NCBI GenBank assembly: GCA_950097245.1
Contig: CATNCS010000002.1
Span: 35,051 to 99,050, forward strand
From: an uncultured Oscillospiraceae bacterium
GTDB taxonomy: Bacteria; Bacillota; Clostridia; Oscillospirales; Oscillospiraceae
Reading direction: 5' to 3'
Length of the DNA stretch: 64,000 bases
Shown in pieces: positions 42,091 to 50,354 of the stretch (the stretch's first letter is position 1; each line of letters starts with the position of its first letter). The notes below the pieces were generated by a model. That model made no database searches. It was not told the origin of the DNA and saw nothing but the letters and a program-made list of their open reading frames with translations. A program made the position numbers and the translations under genes.

Positions 42091-43605
42091 ATGACCATAA
42101 AAGAGGCGGAGGAGCGGACCGGGCTGGCCCGGGCCAACATCCGCTACTATGAGGACCAGGGCTTTTTCTCCCCGACCCGGGGGGAGAACGGCTATCGGAA
42201 CTACTCGGAGGAGGACGTGAGCACCCTGCTGAAGGTAAAGCTGCTCCGGCAGCTGGGCTTCTCCCTGGAGGAGATTCACGAGCTGCAAAGGGGGGAGCAG
42301 TCCCTGGGCGCGGCCCTGGAGCGGCGGGAGGACGGCCTGGAGCGGGAGCGCCGGGAGCTGGACCAGGCGGCCCGGCTGTGCCGGGACATCCGGGCAGACG
42401 GGGCGGACTTCTACACCCTGGACGCCCGGCGCTACCTGGACCGGCTGGCCCGGGAGGAGGCGGTGATCGAGCGGGACCGGGACCCGGTGCGCCTCTTCCC
42501 TTGGCGGCGGTACTTTGCCCGGACGCTGGATCTGCAGCTGTACAGCGCCCTGATAACGTTTGCCCTCCAGCTGAACCTCCGGATCAATCTGCTCCGGATG
42601 CAGGAGGAGGGCGGCACGCTCCTGCTGACCCTCGCTGCCCTGGCTGTGATGGCGGGGGCGGAGATTCTGATGCTCCACTTCTGGGGCGCCACCCCGGGCA
42701 AGGCCCTTCTCGGCCTGAAGATCCTCCGGGAGGACGGCAGCAGGCTCAGCTTGGCCGAGGCGGCCGCCAGCACCGTTTCTGTGACGGGCTTCTTCGGCGG
42801 CAGCCTGCTGCTGGGTCAGCTTCCTGTCCCGCTGTGCGCTCTGGCGGGGCTGGCTATGCTCATCTGGGCCTGCTGGCAGGTGTACCATGAGAGGCCCCTG
42901 TTCTGGGAGGGGGAGGGCGAGCTCTATCTGGAGGGCAGCACCCGGGAGCGGGCCTTCTGGGAGAACGGCCGGAACTATTTCCGCGTTGCGGGCTGGCTGG
43001 CCGCCTTTGCCGCCTCCATCGGCCTGATGGTGGGGGGCCACTTCCTGGCCGCCCGTCCGCCCCACACGGGGGACAGCCTGACAGCGGAGGAGTTTGTGGA
43101 CAACTACAACCAGTGTATGGCCTTTACCTATGGAGAGGAAAATCTGTCCCGGCGGCTGACGGTGGAAGGTACCTTTGAGGACGTTGAACGGGACGACGGC
43201 ACGGTAATCATCCAGATCATGGAAAACGACCAGCTGCCGGACCCGGTTTTCTCCTTCGGCCAGGGGGACGGCGGGCTGAATCAGGTGACCTTCACCTGGG
43301 AGTATGACAGCGGAGTCCCGCTGGGGGACCATCAGATCTATATGATCTCCATCCCCTACCAGAAGGTCTACACAGCTATGCGTTCCTTCCTCCTCCGCCG
43401 CCTGGGGGAGCGGGAGATCAACGCGCTCTACGAGGCGCTGGTGAAGGCGGAGGGAAACCTTCACAACGTCCAGGACGGCGTTGAAATCCACAGCGAGATG
43501 CGCTTCTCCGGATATTACGTCTTTGACGACAGCTCCTCCCTTTTGGCCGAAAAGGGCCAGGTGCAGAGCTTTTTTGTGGAATTTTCCATGGAGCTGACGG
43601 AGTAA
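42091..43605 (+). CDS. Membrane-bound MerR-family regulator with RDD domain
   Basis: The 504-residue protein begins with a MerR winged helix-turn-helix (1-70: IKEAEERTGLARANIRYYEDQG, then NGYRNYSEEDVSTLL) and a helical dimerisation region (70-130). An RDD membrane domain follows at about 145-270, with the basic YFARTLDLQLYSALITF and TPGKALLGLKILREDG. Another transmembrane helix lies at about 308-328, then a C-terminal extracytoplasmic domain of about 170 residues of unknown type. This layout could sense an outside or membrane signal and act directly on DNA as a one-component system. It is monocistronic and likely autoregulated. Confidence 0.8.
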   Translation: MTIKEAEERTGLARANIRYYEDQGFFSPTRGENGYRNYSEEDVSTLLKVKLLRQLGFSLEEIHELQRGEQSLGAALERREDGLERERRELDQAARLCRDIRADGADFYTLDARRYLDRLAREEAVIERDRDPVRLFPWRRYFARTLDLQLYSALITFALQLNLRINLLRMQEEGGTLLLTLAALAVMAGAEILMLHFWGATPGKALLGLKILREDGSRLSLAEAAASTVSVTGFFGGSLLLGQLPVPLCALAGLAMLIWACWQVYHERPLFWEGEGELYLEGSTRERAFWENGRNYFRVAGWLAAFAASIGLMVGGHFLAARPPHTGDSLTAEEFVDNYNQCMAFTYGEENLSRRLTVEGTFEDVERDDGTVIIQIMENDQLPDPVFSFGQGDGGLNQVTFTWEYDSGVPLGDHQIYMISIPYQKVYTAMRSFLLRRLGEREINALYEALVKAEGNLHNVQDGVEIHSEMRFSGYYVFDDSSSLLAEKGQVQSFFVEFSMELTE

Positions 43606-43645
43606 AAGAGTCCCGCCTCCGACGGAGAGAGTTTTTAATTTGGGC

Positions 43646-43718
43646 TTGCCTTTCGGCGGCGTTTGTGGTAAAATGATTTCAGGACGTACGTCCTGTTGTT
43701 TCCTTCTCAGGAAACAAC
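43646..43718 (+). promoter_or_regulatory. Promoter and double-hairpin leader of the second SLH gene
   Basis: -35 TTGCCT (43646-43651) and -10 TAAAAT (43669-43674) have a 17-bp spacer. They are followed by the palindrome CAGGACGTACGTCCTG (43680-43695) and the hairpin GTTGTTTCCT/AGGAAACAAC (43695-43704, 43709-43718). Compared with 34943-35015, the closing A-T pairs have become G-C or C-G pairs, so pairing is kept while sequence changes. Confidence 0.75.
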
Positions 43719-43749
43719 GAGTGCGTTCAATTCGGAAAAGGAGACAGAG

Positions 43750-44342
43750 ATGATGAAAAAGAAAATCCTATCCCTGGCGCTGGCCCTGGCCCTCTGCCTG
43801 GGGCTGGCGGTTCCCGCATTTGCGGCGGGAACCGAGACGCATACCATTGATGGCATTACCATTACAGCTAGTTCCGACGGAACGATCAGCTTTACCGGTT
43901 CGGGGGTGCTTGAAAGTAATCACATGCAAGCGGGGCTTCCCTTATTGATATGGACTGGTATCCGGAACCTAAAAAACTGACCAGCGTGACCATCCCATCC
44001 AGCGTCACCTTAATTGGAATGGATGCGTTCTACAACTGCGATAATTTGACGGATGTGTATTACGAGGGCAGCGAGGCACAGTGGCAGACCATCAAGGTGG
44101 AAGAACCCATAAGTAATAATGCGCTGTCAAAGGCCACCATCCACTACAACAGCAAAATGCCCGAGAAGGTGGTGAACACCGGCTTCACCGACGTTCCCAG
44201 CACGGCGGACTGCGCCGAGGCCGTCAAGTGGGCGGTGGACAAGGGCGTGACCGCCGGGACCTCCGCCACCACCTTCTCCCCGGACAGCGTCTGCACCCGG
44301 GGGCAGATTGTCACCTTCCTCCACCGCGCCCTGGCCAAATAA
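43750..44342 (+). pseudogene. SLH-domain surface protein, frameshifted paralogue
   Basis: ATG 43750 opens a frame with a signal peptide (KKKILSLALALALCLG, cleavage near VPAFA) and a TIDGITITASSDG segment, ending at TGA 43978-43980. The -1 frame carries the rest: LTSVTIPSSVTLIGMDAF (BspA-like), DVYYEGSEAQWQTI and one C-terminal SLH module to 44342. The mid-protein SLH modules of the paralogue at 35048 are absent. The frame-1 stop is directly preceded by A-AAA-AAC (43971-43977), in phase for a -1 slip into the second frame. Either a mutation broke the gene or it is expressed by frameshifting. Confidence 0.75.
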
Positions 44343-44419
44343 ACAGCCGCCCCTGCATGACGAAATACGCAAAAGACACGCCGCCGGGCAATTCCGGCGG
44401 CGTGTTTCTGTCTGAAAAT

Positions 44420-45256
44420 TTACTTGCTGTAGTCGTAAAAGCCCTTGCCGGTCTTGCGGCCCAGCAGGCCGCCCCGGACCATCTTCCGGATGAGCAGGGA
44501 GCAGCGGTACTTGGGGTCGCCGGTCTCGTTGTACAGGGTGTCCATAATGGCCTGGCACACGTCCAGGCCCACCAGGTCGCCCAGGGCCAGGGGGCCCATG
44601 GGGTGGTTGGCGCCCAGCTTCATGGCGGTGTCGATGCCCTCGGCGGAGGCCACGCCGGTGTACAGCAGGTCGGCGGCCTCGTTAATCATGGGAATGAGGA
44701 TCTTGTTGACCACGAACCCGGGGGCCTCGGCCACCTCCACGGGCTCCTTGCCGATCTCCTTGGACAGGTTGAAGATGAAGTCGAAGGTCTCCTGGTCGGT
44801 GTTGGCGCCCCGGATGACCTCCACCAGCTTCATGCTGGGCACGGGGTTGAAGAAGTGCATGCCGATGACGGGGTGCTTCAGGCCCAGGGCCATCTCGGTG
44901 ATGGACAGGGAGGAGGTGTTGGAGGCGAAGACGGTGCCCTCCTTGCACATGGCGTCCAGCTCACCCAGCAGCTCCTTCTTGGTGGCCATATCCTCCTTGA
45001 CGCACTCGATAATCAGGTCGGCGTCGGCGGCTGCGGACTTCTCCTCCACCAGCACATTGGCCATCAGGGCGTCCTTGGCGGCCTGGTCCATCTTGCCCTT
45101 GTCCACCCGCTTCTGGAGGGACTTGTCCAGGTTGTCCTTGTGCCGCTGGGCGGAAGCCACGCTGCTGGCGTACATCAGGGCGGTGTGGCCCTTGGCCGCG
45201 AAGACTTGGGCAATGCCGCTGCCCATGGTGCCGGCGCCGAAGATTGCTACTTTCAT
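44420..45256 (-). CDS. hbd: 3-hydroxybutyryl-CoA dehydrogenase
   Basis: ATG 45256 (AGGAGG upstream) gives 278 residues starting [20 protein letters not shown], the NAD-binding Rossmann motif. Catalytic-region segments are [33 protein letters not shown] with the catalytic His, [18 protein letters not shown] and [17 protein letters not shown]. It reduces acetoacetyl-CoA to 3-hydroxybutyryl-CoA in the butyrate pathway. It is monocistronic with a long leader. A more distant paralogue is at 56726. Confidence 0.93.
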   Translation of the reverse strand: MKVAIFGAGTMGSGIAQVFAAKGHTALMYASSVASAQRHKDNLDKSLQKRVDKGKMDQAAKDALMANVLVEEKSAAADADLIIECVKEDMATKKELLGELDAMCKEGTVFASNTSSLSITEMALGLKHPVIGMHFFNPVPSMKLVEVIRGANTDQETFDFIFNLSKEIGKEPVEVAEAPGFVVNKILIPMINEAADLLYTGVASAEGIDTAMKLGANHPMGPLALGDLVGLDVCQAIMDTLYNETGDPKYRCSLLIRKMVRGGLLGRKTGKGFYDYSK

Positions 45257-45382
45257 AACTGTGTTCCTCCTAATATTTTTCTTCCCCTCCCGGCCCTGCG
45301 GGCAGGGACGTAACATGGGGAGATTTTTGCCGGACCCTCCGGCGGAGACGGCCGGAAACTCGGCCCCGCTCTCTTGTCTATC

Positions 45383-45411
45383 AGTATAACTGTTTTTTTC
45401 CGGAAAGGCAA
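45383..45411 (-). promoter_or_regulatory. Promoter of hbd
   Basis: Minus-strand -35 TTGCCT (45411-45406) and -10 TATACT (45388-45383) with a 17-bp spacer. The roughly 120-nt leader to the ATG is GC-rich and holds no riboswitch I recognise; the 308-bp gap otherwise holds only the divergent promoter below. Confidence 0.6.
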
Positions 45412-45490
45412 GAAAAAAATCACGCCCCGCCCTCGTCCGCCGCCGCCGGGGACGGGACATGTAAGATTCTGTAAAAAAGTCGGATTTACC

Positions 45491-45519
45491 TTGCGGCCAT
45501 CCCGGTTCTGTGCTACAAT
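45491..45519 (+). promoter_or_regulatory. Promoter of the unknown 171-aa gene
   Basis: -35 TTGCGG (45491-45496) and -10 TACAAT (45514-45519) with a 17-bp spacer. Confidence 0.6.
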
Positions 45520-45564
45520 AGACACAAGAAACCGGTCGAATCGTGTGGAGAGGAGATGAACGCT

Positions 45565-46080
45565 ATGAGCAGCGGCCAGATTGCCCCGGCAGAGGCCCGG
45601 CTGGGGCCGGAGCTGATGGCAGAGGTATGCAAGGCGCTGAACTTTGATCCCGCCGCCTTTGCAAAGCGCCACGGGGAGGAGTTTACCCATCTGTACCTCA
45701 GGGCGGACGGGATGCTCAACTATGTGGGGGAGGAAATTGTGGCCTACCTGGCAAACCGGATCAACGAGTGCCTGTCCAAGGCGGAATATGCCCTGCTGTC
45801 CTATATGGAATACGCCGGGCGGGAGCGGAAGGACCAGGACTCCGATCTCTTTGCCCACGCGGTGGCCCGCTATTTAAAGGTCCGCAGGCAGGTGGGCAGC
45901 GATTGGGTCTACGCCTTTGAGGGGGAGGAGGCCAAGGCCCGGTGCCTTTCCAGCTACCCTCAGATGTATGCCATCGCACAGGCCATGTATAATTTTGCCC
46001 TGGAGTCCGGGGAGTTTAAAGAGGTGGCCAGGACGGACGGCCCGGAGGCCTGGCCCAATCCCAGAAAGGTAAATCTGTAG
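45565..46080 (+). CDS. Conserved-looking hypothetical protein (171 aa)
   Basis: ATG 45565 is preferred because GAGAGGAG lies 9 nt upstream; ATG 45556 directly abuts that site. The soluble, mostly helical protein has no motif I recognise. Notable stretches are FAKRHGEEFTHLYLRADGMLNYVGEE and AEYALLSYMEYAGRERKDQD, given here only as pointers. There is no signal or membrane segment. It has its own promoter and terminator and lies between hbd and the hydABC genes, so a metabolic regulatory role is possible but unsupported. Confidence 0.7.
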   Translation: MSSGQIAPAEARLGPELMAEVCKALNFDPAAFAKRHGEEFTHLYLRADGMLNYVGEEIVAYLANRINECLSKAEYALLSYMEYAGRERKDQDSDLFAHAVARYLKVRRQVGSDWVYAFEGEEAKARCLSSYPQMYAIAQAMYNFALESGEFKEVARTDGPEAWPNPRKVNL

Positions 46081-46086
46081 CAGAAC

Positions 46087-46112
46087 GGAGGCGCGGAGGA
46101 ATCCGCGCCTCC
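46087..46112 (+). terminator. Terminator of the 171-aa gene
   Basis: GGAGGCGCGGA/TCCGCGCCTCC 11-bp stem, GGAA loop, followed by CCTTT. Confidence 0.75.
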
Positions 46113-46150
46113 CCTTTGCTAAAAAATGACGTTTTTCCTGCAAATTTGCC

Positions 46151-46179
46151 TTGCGAGGTGCAGGAATTTATGCTAAAAT
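46151..46179 (+). promoter_or_regulatory. Promoter of hydCBA
   Basis: -35 TTGCGA (46151-46156) and -10 TAAAAT (46174-46179) with a 17-bp spacer. Confidence 0.6.
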
Positions 46180-46233
46180 AGCGGGCAGTGAAATCTGATT
46201 CCCGACAAAATTAGAGAGAGGAGAGAAACAGCC

Positions 46234-46722
46234 ATGTCCAATGGAATTTCCATGGAGCGGGTGGAGGAGATCATCGACGGCTATGACTGTCAGGTCCACC
46301 ACCTCATCGCCATCATGCAGGACATCCAGGCGGAGTACAAGTACCTCAGCCCCGCGGTGCTGGAGCACATCGCCCGGAAGCTGGGGATCGGGGTGGCCAA
46401 GGTGTACAGCGTGGCCACCTTCTACGAGAATTTTTCTTTGGAGGCCAAAGGAAAATATATCATTAAGGTGTGCGACGGCACCGCCTGCCACGTGCGCAAG
46501 TCCCAGCCCATCTACAACGCCATCCGGGAGTACCTGGAGCTGGAGGGCAAGCAGAAGACCTCCGCCGACGGTCTGTTTACCCTGGAGACGGTGGCCTGTC
46601 TGGGGGCCTGCGGCCTGGCCCCGGTGGTAACGGTGAACGACCAGGTCCACTCCAAGATGAGCCCGGAGCTGGCCATCGACCTGCTGGAGAGCTTGAGAAA
46701 GGAGGACGCCGCCAATGCCTGA
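46234..46722 (+). CDS. hydC: Bifurcating hydrogenase small subunit (NuoE-like, [2Fe-2S])
   Basis: The 162-residue subunit has a helical N-terminus with KLGIGVAKVYSVATFYENF and a thioredoxin-like [2Fe-2S] domain. Ligands lie in CDGTAC, then CLGAC (four cysteines). It relays electrons between HydB and HydA in the trimeric enzyme. The stop overlaps hydB by 8 bp. Confidence 0.92.
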   Translation: MSNGISMERVEEIIDGYDCQVHHLIAIMQDIQAEYKYLSPAVLEHIARKLGIGVAKVYSVATFYENFSLEAKGKYIIKVCDGTACHVRKSQPIYNAIREYLELEGKQKTSADGLFTLETVACLGACGLAPVVTVNDQVHSKMSPELAIDLLESLRKEDAANA

Positions 46723-48613
46723 GATGAACCGTGAACGTCTGGAGGTCCGCCGGGTCAAGGCCAAGCGGGCCCTGTCCTATCAGAAGCGGCAGATTCTGCT
46801 GTGCGCCGGCACCGGCTGCATCGCCGGCGGCTCCCTGAAGCTGTACGACTACTTTAAGGAGGAGTGCGCCCGCCGGGGGCTGGACGTCTACGTGGGCCTC
46901 ACCCAGGAGAACGAGACCGAGGATGTGTCCGAGCCCAAGGGGGACGGGGTATACCTGAAAAAGAGCGGCTGCCACGGCTTCTGCGAGATGGGCCCCCTGG
47001 TCCAGATCGAGCCCGAGGGCATCCTCTATACCCACGTCCAGCTGGAGGACTGCGACGAGATCATCGAAAAGACCATCATGAAGGGTGAGGTGGTGGACCG
47101 CCTGCTCTACGAGCTGGACGGCGTGAAGTACACCAAGCACACCGACATCCCCTTCTATCACCGCCAGCACCGCATTGTGCTGGAGAACTGCGGCACCATC
47201 GACGCCGAGGACATCGACGAGTACCTGGCCAAGGACGGCTATGTGGCCTTTGAGAAGGCCCTCTTCGAGATGACCGACGAGGCCATCTGCCAGGAAATTC
47301 TGGACTCCGGCCTCCGGGGCCGGGGGGGCGGCGGCTTCCCCGCCGGGCGCAAATGGGACAGCGTGCGCAAGCAGCCCAAGGGCAAGAAGTACGTGGTGTG
47401 CAACGGCGACGAGGGCGACCCCGGCGCCTTCATGGACCGCTCCATCATGGAGGGCAACCCCCACTCCATCATTGAGGGCATGCTCATCGCAGCCCTGGGC
47501 GCCGGGAGCGACGAGGGCTACATCTACGTCCGTGCCGAGTACCCCCTGGCGGTGGCCCGGCTGAAGACCGCCATCGCCAAGGCCCAGGAGCTGAACCTGC
47601 TGGGTGACCACATCCTGGGCACCGACTTCTCCTTCCACCTCCACGTCAACCGGGGGGCGGGGGCCTTTGTGTGCGGCGAGGGCTCCGCCCTCACCGCCTC
47701 TATCGAGGGCAACCGGGGCATGCCCCGTGTCAAGCCCCCCAGAACGGTGGAGCACGGCCTGTGGGCCCAGCCCACGGTGCTGAACAACGTGGAGACCTTC
47801 TCCGCCGTCCCCCTGATTATCCGGAAGGGGGCCCCCTGGTTTAAGTCCATCGGCACCGAGAAATCCCCGGGCACCAAGGCCTTCGCCCTCACCGGCAACG
47901 TGGTGAACACCGGCCTCATCGAGGTGCCCATGGGGGCCACCCTGCGGCAGATTATCTTTGACATCGGCGGCGGCATCAAGGACGGCAAGAAGTTCAAGGC
48001 CGTCCAGATCGGCGGGCCCTCCGGCGGCTGTCTGACGGAGGAGCACCTGGACATGCCCCTGGACTTCGATTCCCTGAAAAAGCTGGGGGCCATGATCGGC
48101 TCCGGCGGTCTGGTGGTCATGGACGAGGACACCTGCATGGTGGAGGTGGCCCGGTTCTTCATGAACTTCACTCAAAATGAGTCCTGCGGCAAGTGCGTCC
48201 CCTGCCGGGAGGGCACCCGGCGGATGCTGGAGATCCTCACCCGGATCGTCAACAACGAGGGCTCCCTGGAGGACCTGGACCTGCTGGAGGAGCTGTCCGC
48301 CACCATCAGCGAGACCGCCCTGTGCGGCCTGGGCCAGTCCGCCTGCAAGCCGGTGCAGAGCACCCTGAAATACTTTAGGGACGAGTACCTGGCCCACGTG
48401 GTGGACAAGCACTGCCCCCACTGCAACGGCCGGAAAAAGGTGCTCCAGATTGACCCGGAGCTGTGTAAGGGCTGCGGCAAGTGTATGCGCCAGTGCCCCA
48501 TGGAGGCCATCACCGGACAGATCCGGATGCCCCATATCATCGACACAGAAAAATGTATCAAGTGCGGCGCGTGCTGGGGCTGCTGTCCCTTCGGCGCCAT
48601 TCGGGAGGAGTGA
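46715..48613 (+). CDS. hydB: Bifurcating hydrogenase diaphorase subunit (NuoF-like)
   Basis: The 632-residue subunit has an N-terminal thioredoxin-like [2Fe-2S] domain (about 20-125). The NuoF core follows, with NADH/FMN segments GRGGGGFPAGRKWD and NGDEGDPGAFMDRSIMEG, an SLBB domain, and the [4Fe-4S] motif ESCGKCVPCREGT. A C-terminal two-cluster ferredoxin domain has CKGCGKCMRQCPMEAI and CIKCGACWGCCPFGAI. It is the NAD(P)H-oxidising and bifurcating site in HydABC enzymes. The overlap with hydC and the 5-bp gap to hydA show one operon. Confidence 0.95.
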   Translation: MPEMNRERLEVRRVKAKRALSYQKRQILLCAGTGCIAGGSLKLYDYFKEECARRGLDVYVGLTQENETEDVSEPKGDGVYLKKSGCHGFCEMGPLVQIEPEGILYTHVQLEDCDEIIEKTIMKGEVVDRLLYELDGVKYTKHTDIPFYHRQHRIVLENCGTIDAEDIDEYLAKDGYVAFEKALFEMTDEAICQEILDSGLRGRGGGGFPAGRKWDSVRKQPKGKKYVVCNGDEGDPGAFMDRSIMEGNPHSIIEGMLIAALGAGSDEGYIYVRAEYPLAVARLKTAIAKAQELNLLGDHILGTDFSFHLHVNRGAGAFVCGEGSALTASIEGNRGMPRVKPPRTVEHGLWAQPTVLNNVETFSAVPLIIRKGAPWFKSIGTEKSPGTKAFALTGNVVNTGLIEVPMGATLRQIIFDIGGGIKDGKKFKAVQIGGPSGGCLTEEHLDMPLDFDSLKKLGAMIGSGGLVVMDEDTCMVEVARFFMNFTQNESCGKCVPCREGTRRMLEILTRIVNNEGSLEDLDLLEELSATISETALCGLGQSACKPVQSTLKYFRDEYLAHVVDKHCPHCNGRKKVLQIDPELCKGCGKCMRQCPMEAITGQIRMPHIIDTEKCIKCGACWGCCPFGAIREE

Positions 48614-48618
48614 GCGGT

Positions 48619-50319
48619 ATGGCAAAGGGAATCATGTACATCGATGGCCAGCGGGTCCCCTTCGACGGGGAGCCAAACGTGCTGTCCGTCATCCGAAAAG
48701 CGGGCATCGAAATGCCCACCTTCTGCTACTACTCTGACCTGTCGGTCTACGGCGCCTGCCGGATGTGTGTGGTGGAGGACGAGCGGGGGAAGATCGAGAC
48801 CTCCTGCTCCATGCAGCCCCGGGACGGGCTGAAAATCCGCACCAACACCGCCCGGCTGCTGAAGCACCGGCGGATGATCCTGGAGCTGATGCTGGCCTCC
48901 CACAACTGCAACTGCACCACCTGCGAGAAGAGCGGCGACTGCCACCTCCAGGCCCTGGCCGTCCAGTTCGGCATCCACCACGTCCGCTTTGGGGACAGCC
49001 GGGAGGAGAAGGAGCTTGACATGTCCAGCCCCGCCGTCATCCGGGACCCCAGCAAGTGCATCCTCTGCGGCGACTGCGTCCGGGTGTGCAGCGAGAACAT
49101 CGGCATGCACATCATCGACTTTGCCCACCGGGGCTACAATATGCGTGTCATGCCCGCCTTCGACCGGACCCTGGACCAGACCCACTGCATCAGCTGCGGC
49201 CAGTGCTCCGCCGTCTGCCCCACCGGGGCCATCACCGTGAAAAATCAGATCGGCGACGCCTGGCGGGCCATCCACGACCCCTCCAAGCGGGTGGTGGTCC
49301 AGATCGCCCCCGCCGTCCGGGTGGCGGTGGGGGAGGCCTTCGGCCTGGCCCCCGGCCAGAACGCCCTGGACCAGCTGGTCTCCGCCCTGAAGCTCATGGG
49401 GGTGGATGAGGTGTACGACACCACTTTTGGCGCCGACTTTACCACCATCGAGGAGGGCACCGAGTTCCTCCAGCGGCTGGAGAAGGGCGGGCCATTCCCC
49501 ATGTTCACCTCCTGCTGCCCCGCCTGGGTGAAGTATCTGGAGAATGAGAACCCCAAGTATCTCAAGCACATCTCCACCTGCAAGTCACCCATGCAGATGT
49601 TCGCCTCCATCCTGAAGGACCGCTACGCGGAGAAGGACAGGGAGGACGGCCGCAGGACCTTCCACATCGCCATCATGCCCTGCACCGCCAAGAAGATGGA
49701 GGCCGCCCGGCCGGAGTTCCTCCAGCCTGACGGCACCCCGGCGGTGGACCTGGTGCTCACCACCAAGGAGATTATCAAGATGGTCCAGGAGTCGGGCATC
49801 CAGCTGACCAGGCTGGAGTACGAGTCCCCCGACCTGCCCTTCGGTCTGGGCTCCGGCGCCGGCGCCATCTACGGCGCCACCGGCGGCGTGGCCGAGGCGG
49901 TGGTCCGGTTCTGCCTGCCCGACAAGTCCAAGAATGTGCTGCGGGAGCTGAAGTTCTCCCCCCTCCGGGGCGACCGGTCTATCCGGGTGGCCGTCATCAA
50001 GGTGGGAGAGAGGGACGTCCACCTGGCCATCGTCCACGGCCTGGCCAACGCCCAGAAGCTGCTGCGGGAGATTGAGGCGGGCAACGCCTACTTCGACCTG
50101 GTGGAGGTCATGACCTGCCAGGGCGGCTGTGTGGGCGGCGCGGGCCAGCCCCACGGCATGAAGCAGGACAAGGAGGACCGGGCCGAGGGCCTGTACGTCC
50201 TGGACCGCTCTGCCCCCTTCAAGCGGGCCGAGCGCAACCCCGTGGTGGGGGCCTTCCTCAAGGACTACTCCCAGGAGCACCGCCACGAGCTGCTCCATGT
50301 GAACTATGTGAAGGAGTAA
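48619..50319 (+). CDS. hydA: Bifurcating [FeFe]-hydrogenase catalytic subunit
   Basis: ATG 48619 has GGGAGGAG upstream. The 566-residue protein has an N-terminal [2Fe-2S] domain (CYYSDLSVYGACRMC), a His-ligated cluster motif, two [4Fe-4S] motifs (CILCGDCVRVC and CISCGQCSAVCPTGAI), and the H-cluster domain. The group A signatures are TSCCPAW, MPCTAKK and EVMTCQGGCVGGAG. With HydB and HydC it couples NADH and reduced ferredoxin oxidation to H2 release, or the reverse. The second hydrogenase at 9031 lacks these partners. Confidence 0.95.
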   Translation: MAKGIMYIDGQRVPFDGEPNVLSVIRKAGIEMPTFCYYSDLSVYGACRMCVVEDERGKIETSCSMQPRDGLKIRTNTARLLKHRRMILELMLASHNCNCTTCEKSGDCHLQALAVQFGIHHVRFGDSREEKELDMSSPAVIRDPSKCILCGDCVRVCSENIGMHIIDFAHRGYNMRVMPAFDRTLDQTHCISCGQCSAVCPTGAITVKNQIGDAWRAIHDPSKRVVVQIAPAVRVAVGEAFGLAPGQNALDQLVSALKLMGVDEVYDTTFGADFTTIEEGTEFLQRLEKGGPFPMFTSCCPAWVKYLENENPKYLKHISTCKSPMQMFASILKDRYAEKDREDGRRTFHIAIMPCTAKKMEAARPEFLQPDGTPAVDLVLTTKEIIKMVQESGIQLTRLEYESPDLPFGLGSGAGAIYGATGGVAEAVVRFCLPDKSKNVLRELKFSPLRGDRSIRVAVIKVGERDVHLAIVHGLANAQKLLREIEAGNAYFDLVEVMTCQGGCVGGAGQPHGMKQDKEDRAEGLYVLDRSAPFKRAERNPVVGAFLKDYSQEHRHELLHVNYVKE

Positions 50320-50323
50320 AAAC

Positions 50324-50349
50324 AGCCCTCCGCCGTTTGGCGGAGGGCT
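50324..50349. terminator. Bidirectional terminator between hydA and the aminotransferase gene
   Basis: AGCCCTCCGCC/GGCGGAGGGCT stem, GTTT loop, between convergent genes. Confidence 0.75.
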
Positions 50350-50354
50350 TCGCT

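Noticed and set aside
46577..48625. A 682-codon minus-strand frame over hydB
   Set aside because: It is antisense to hydB, whose cluster and flavin motifs are unambiguous.
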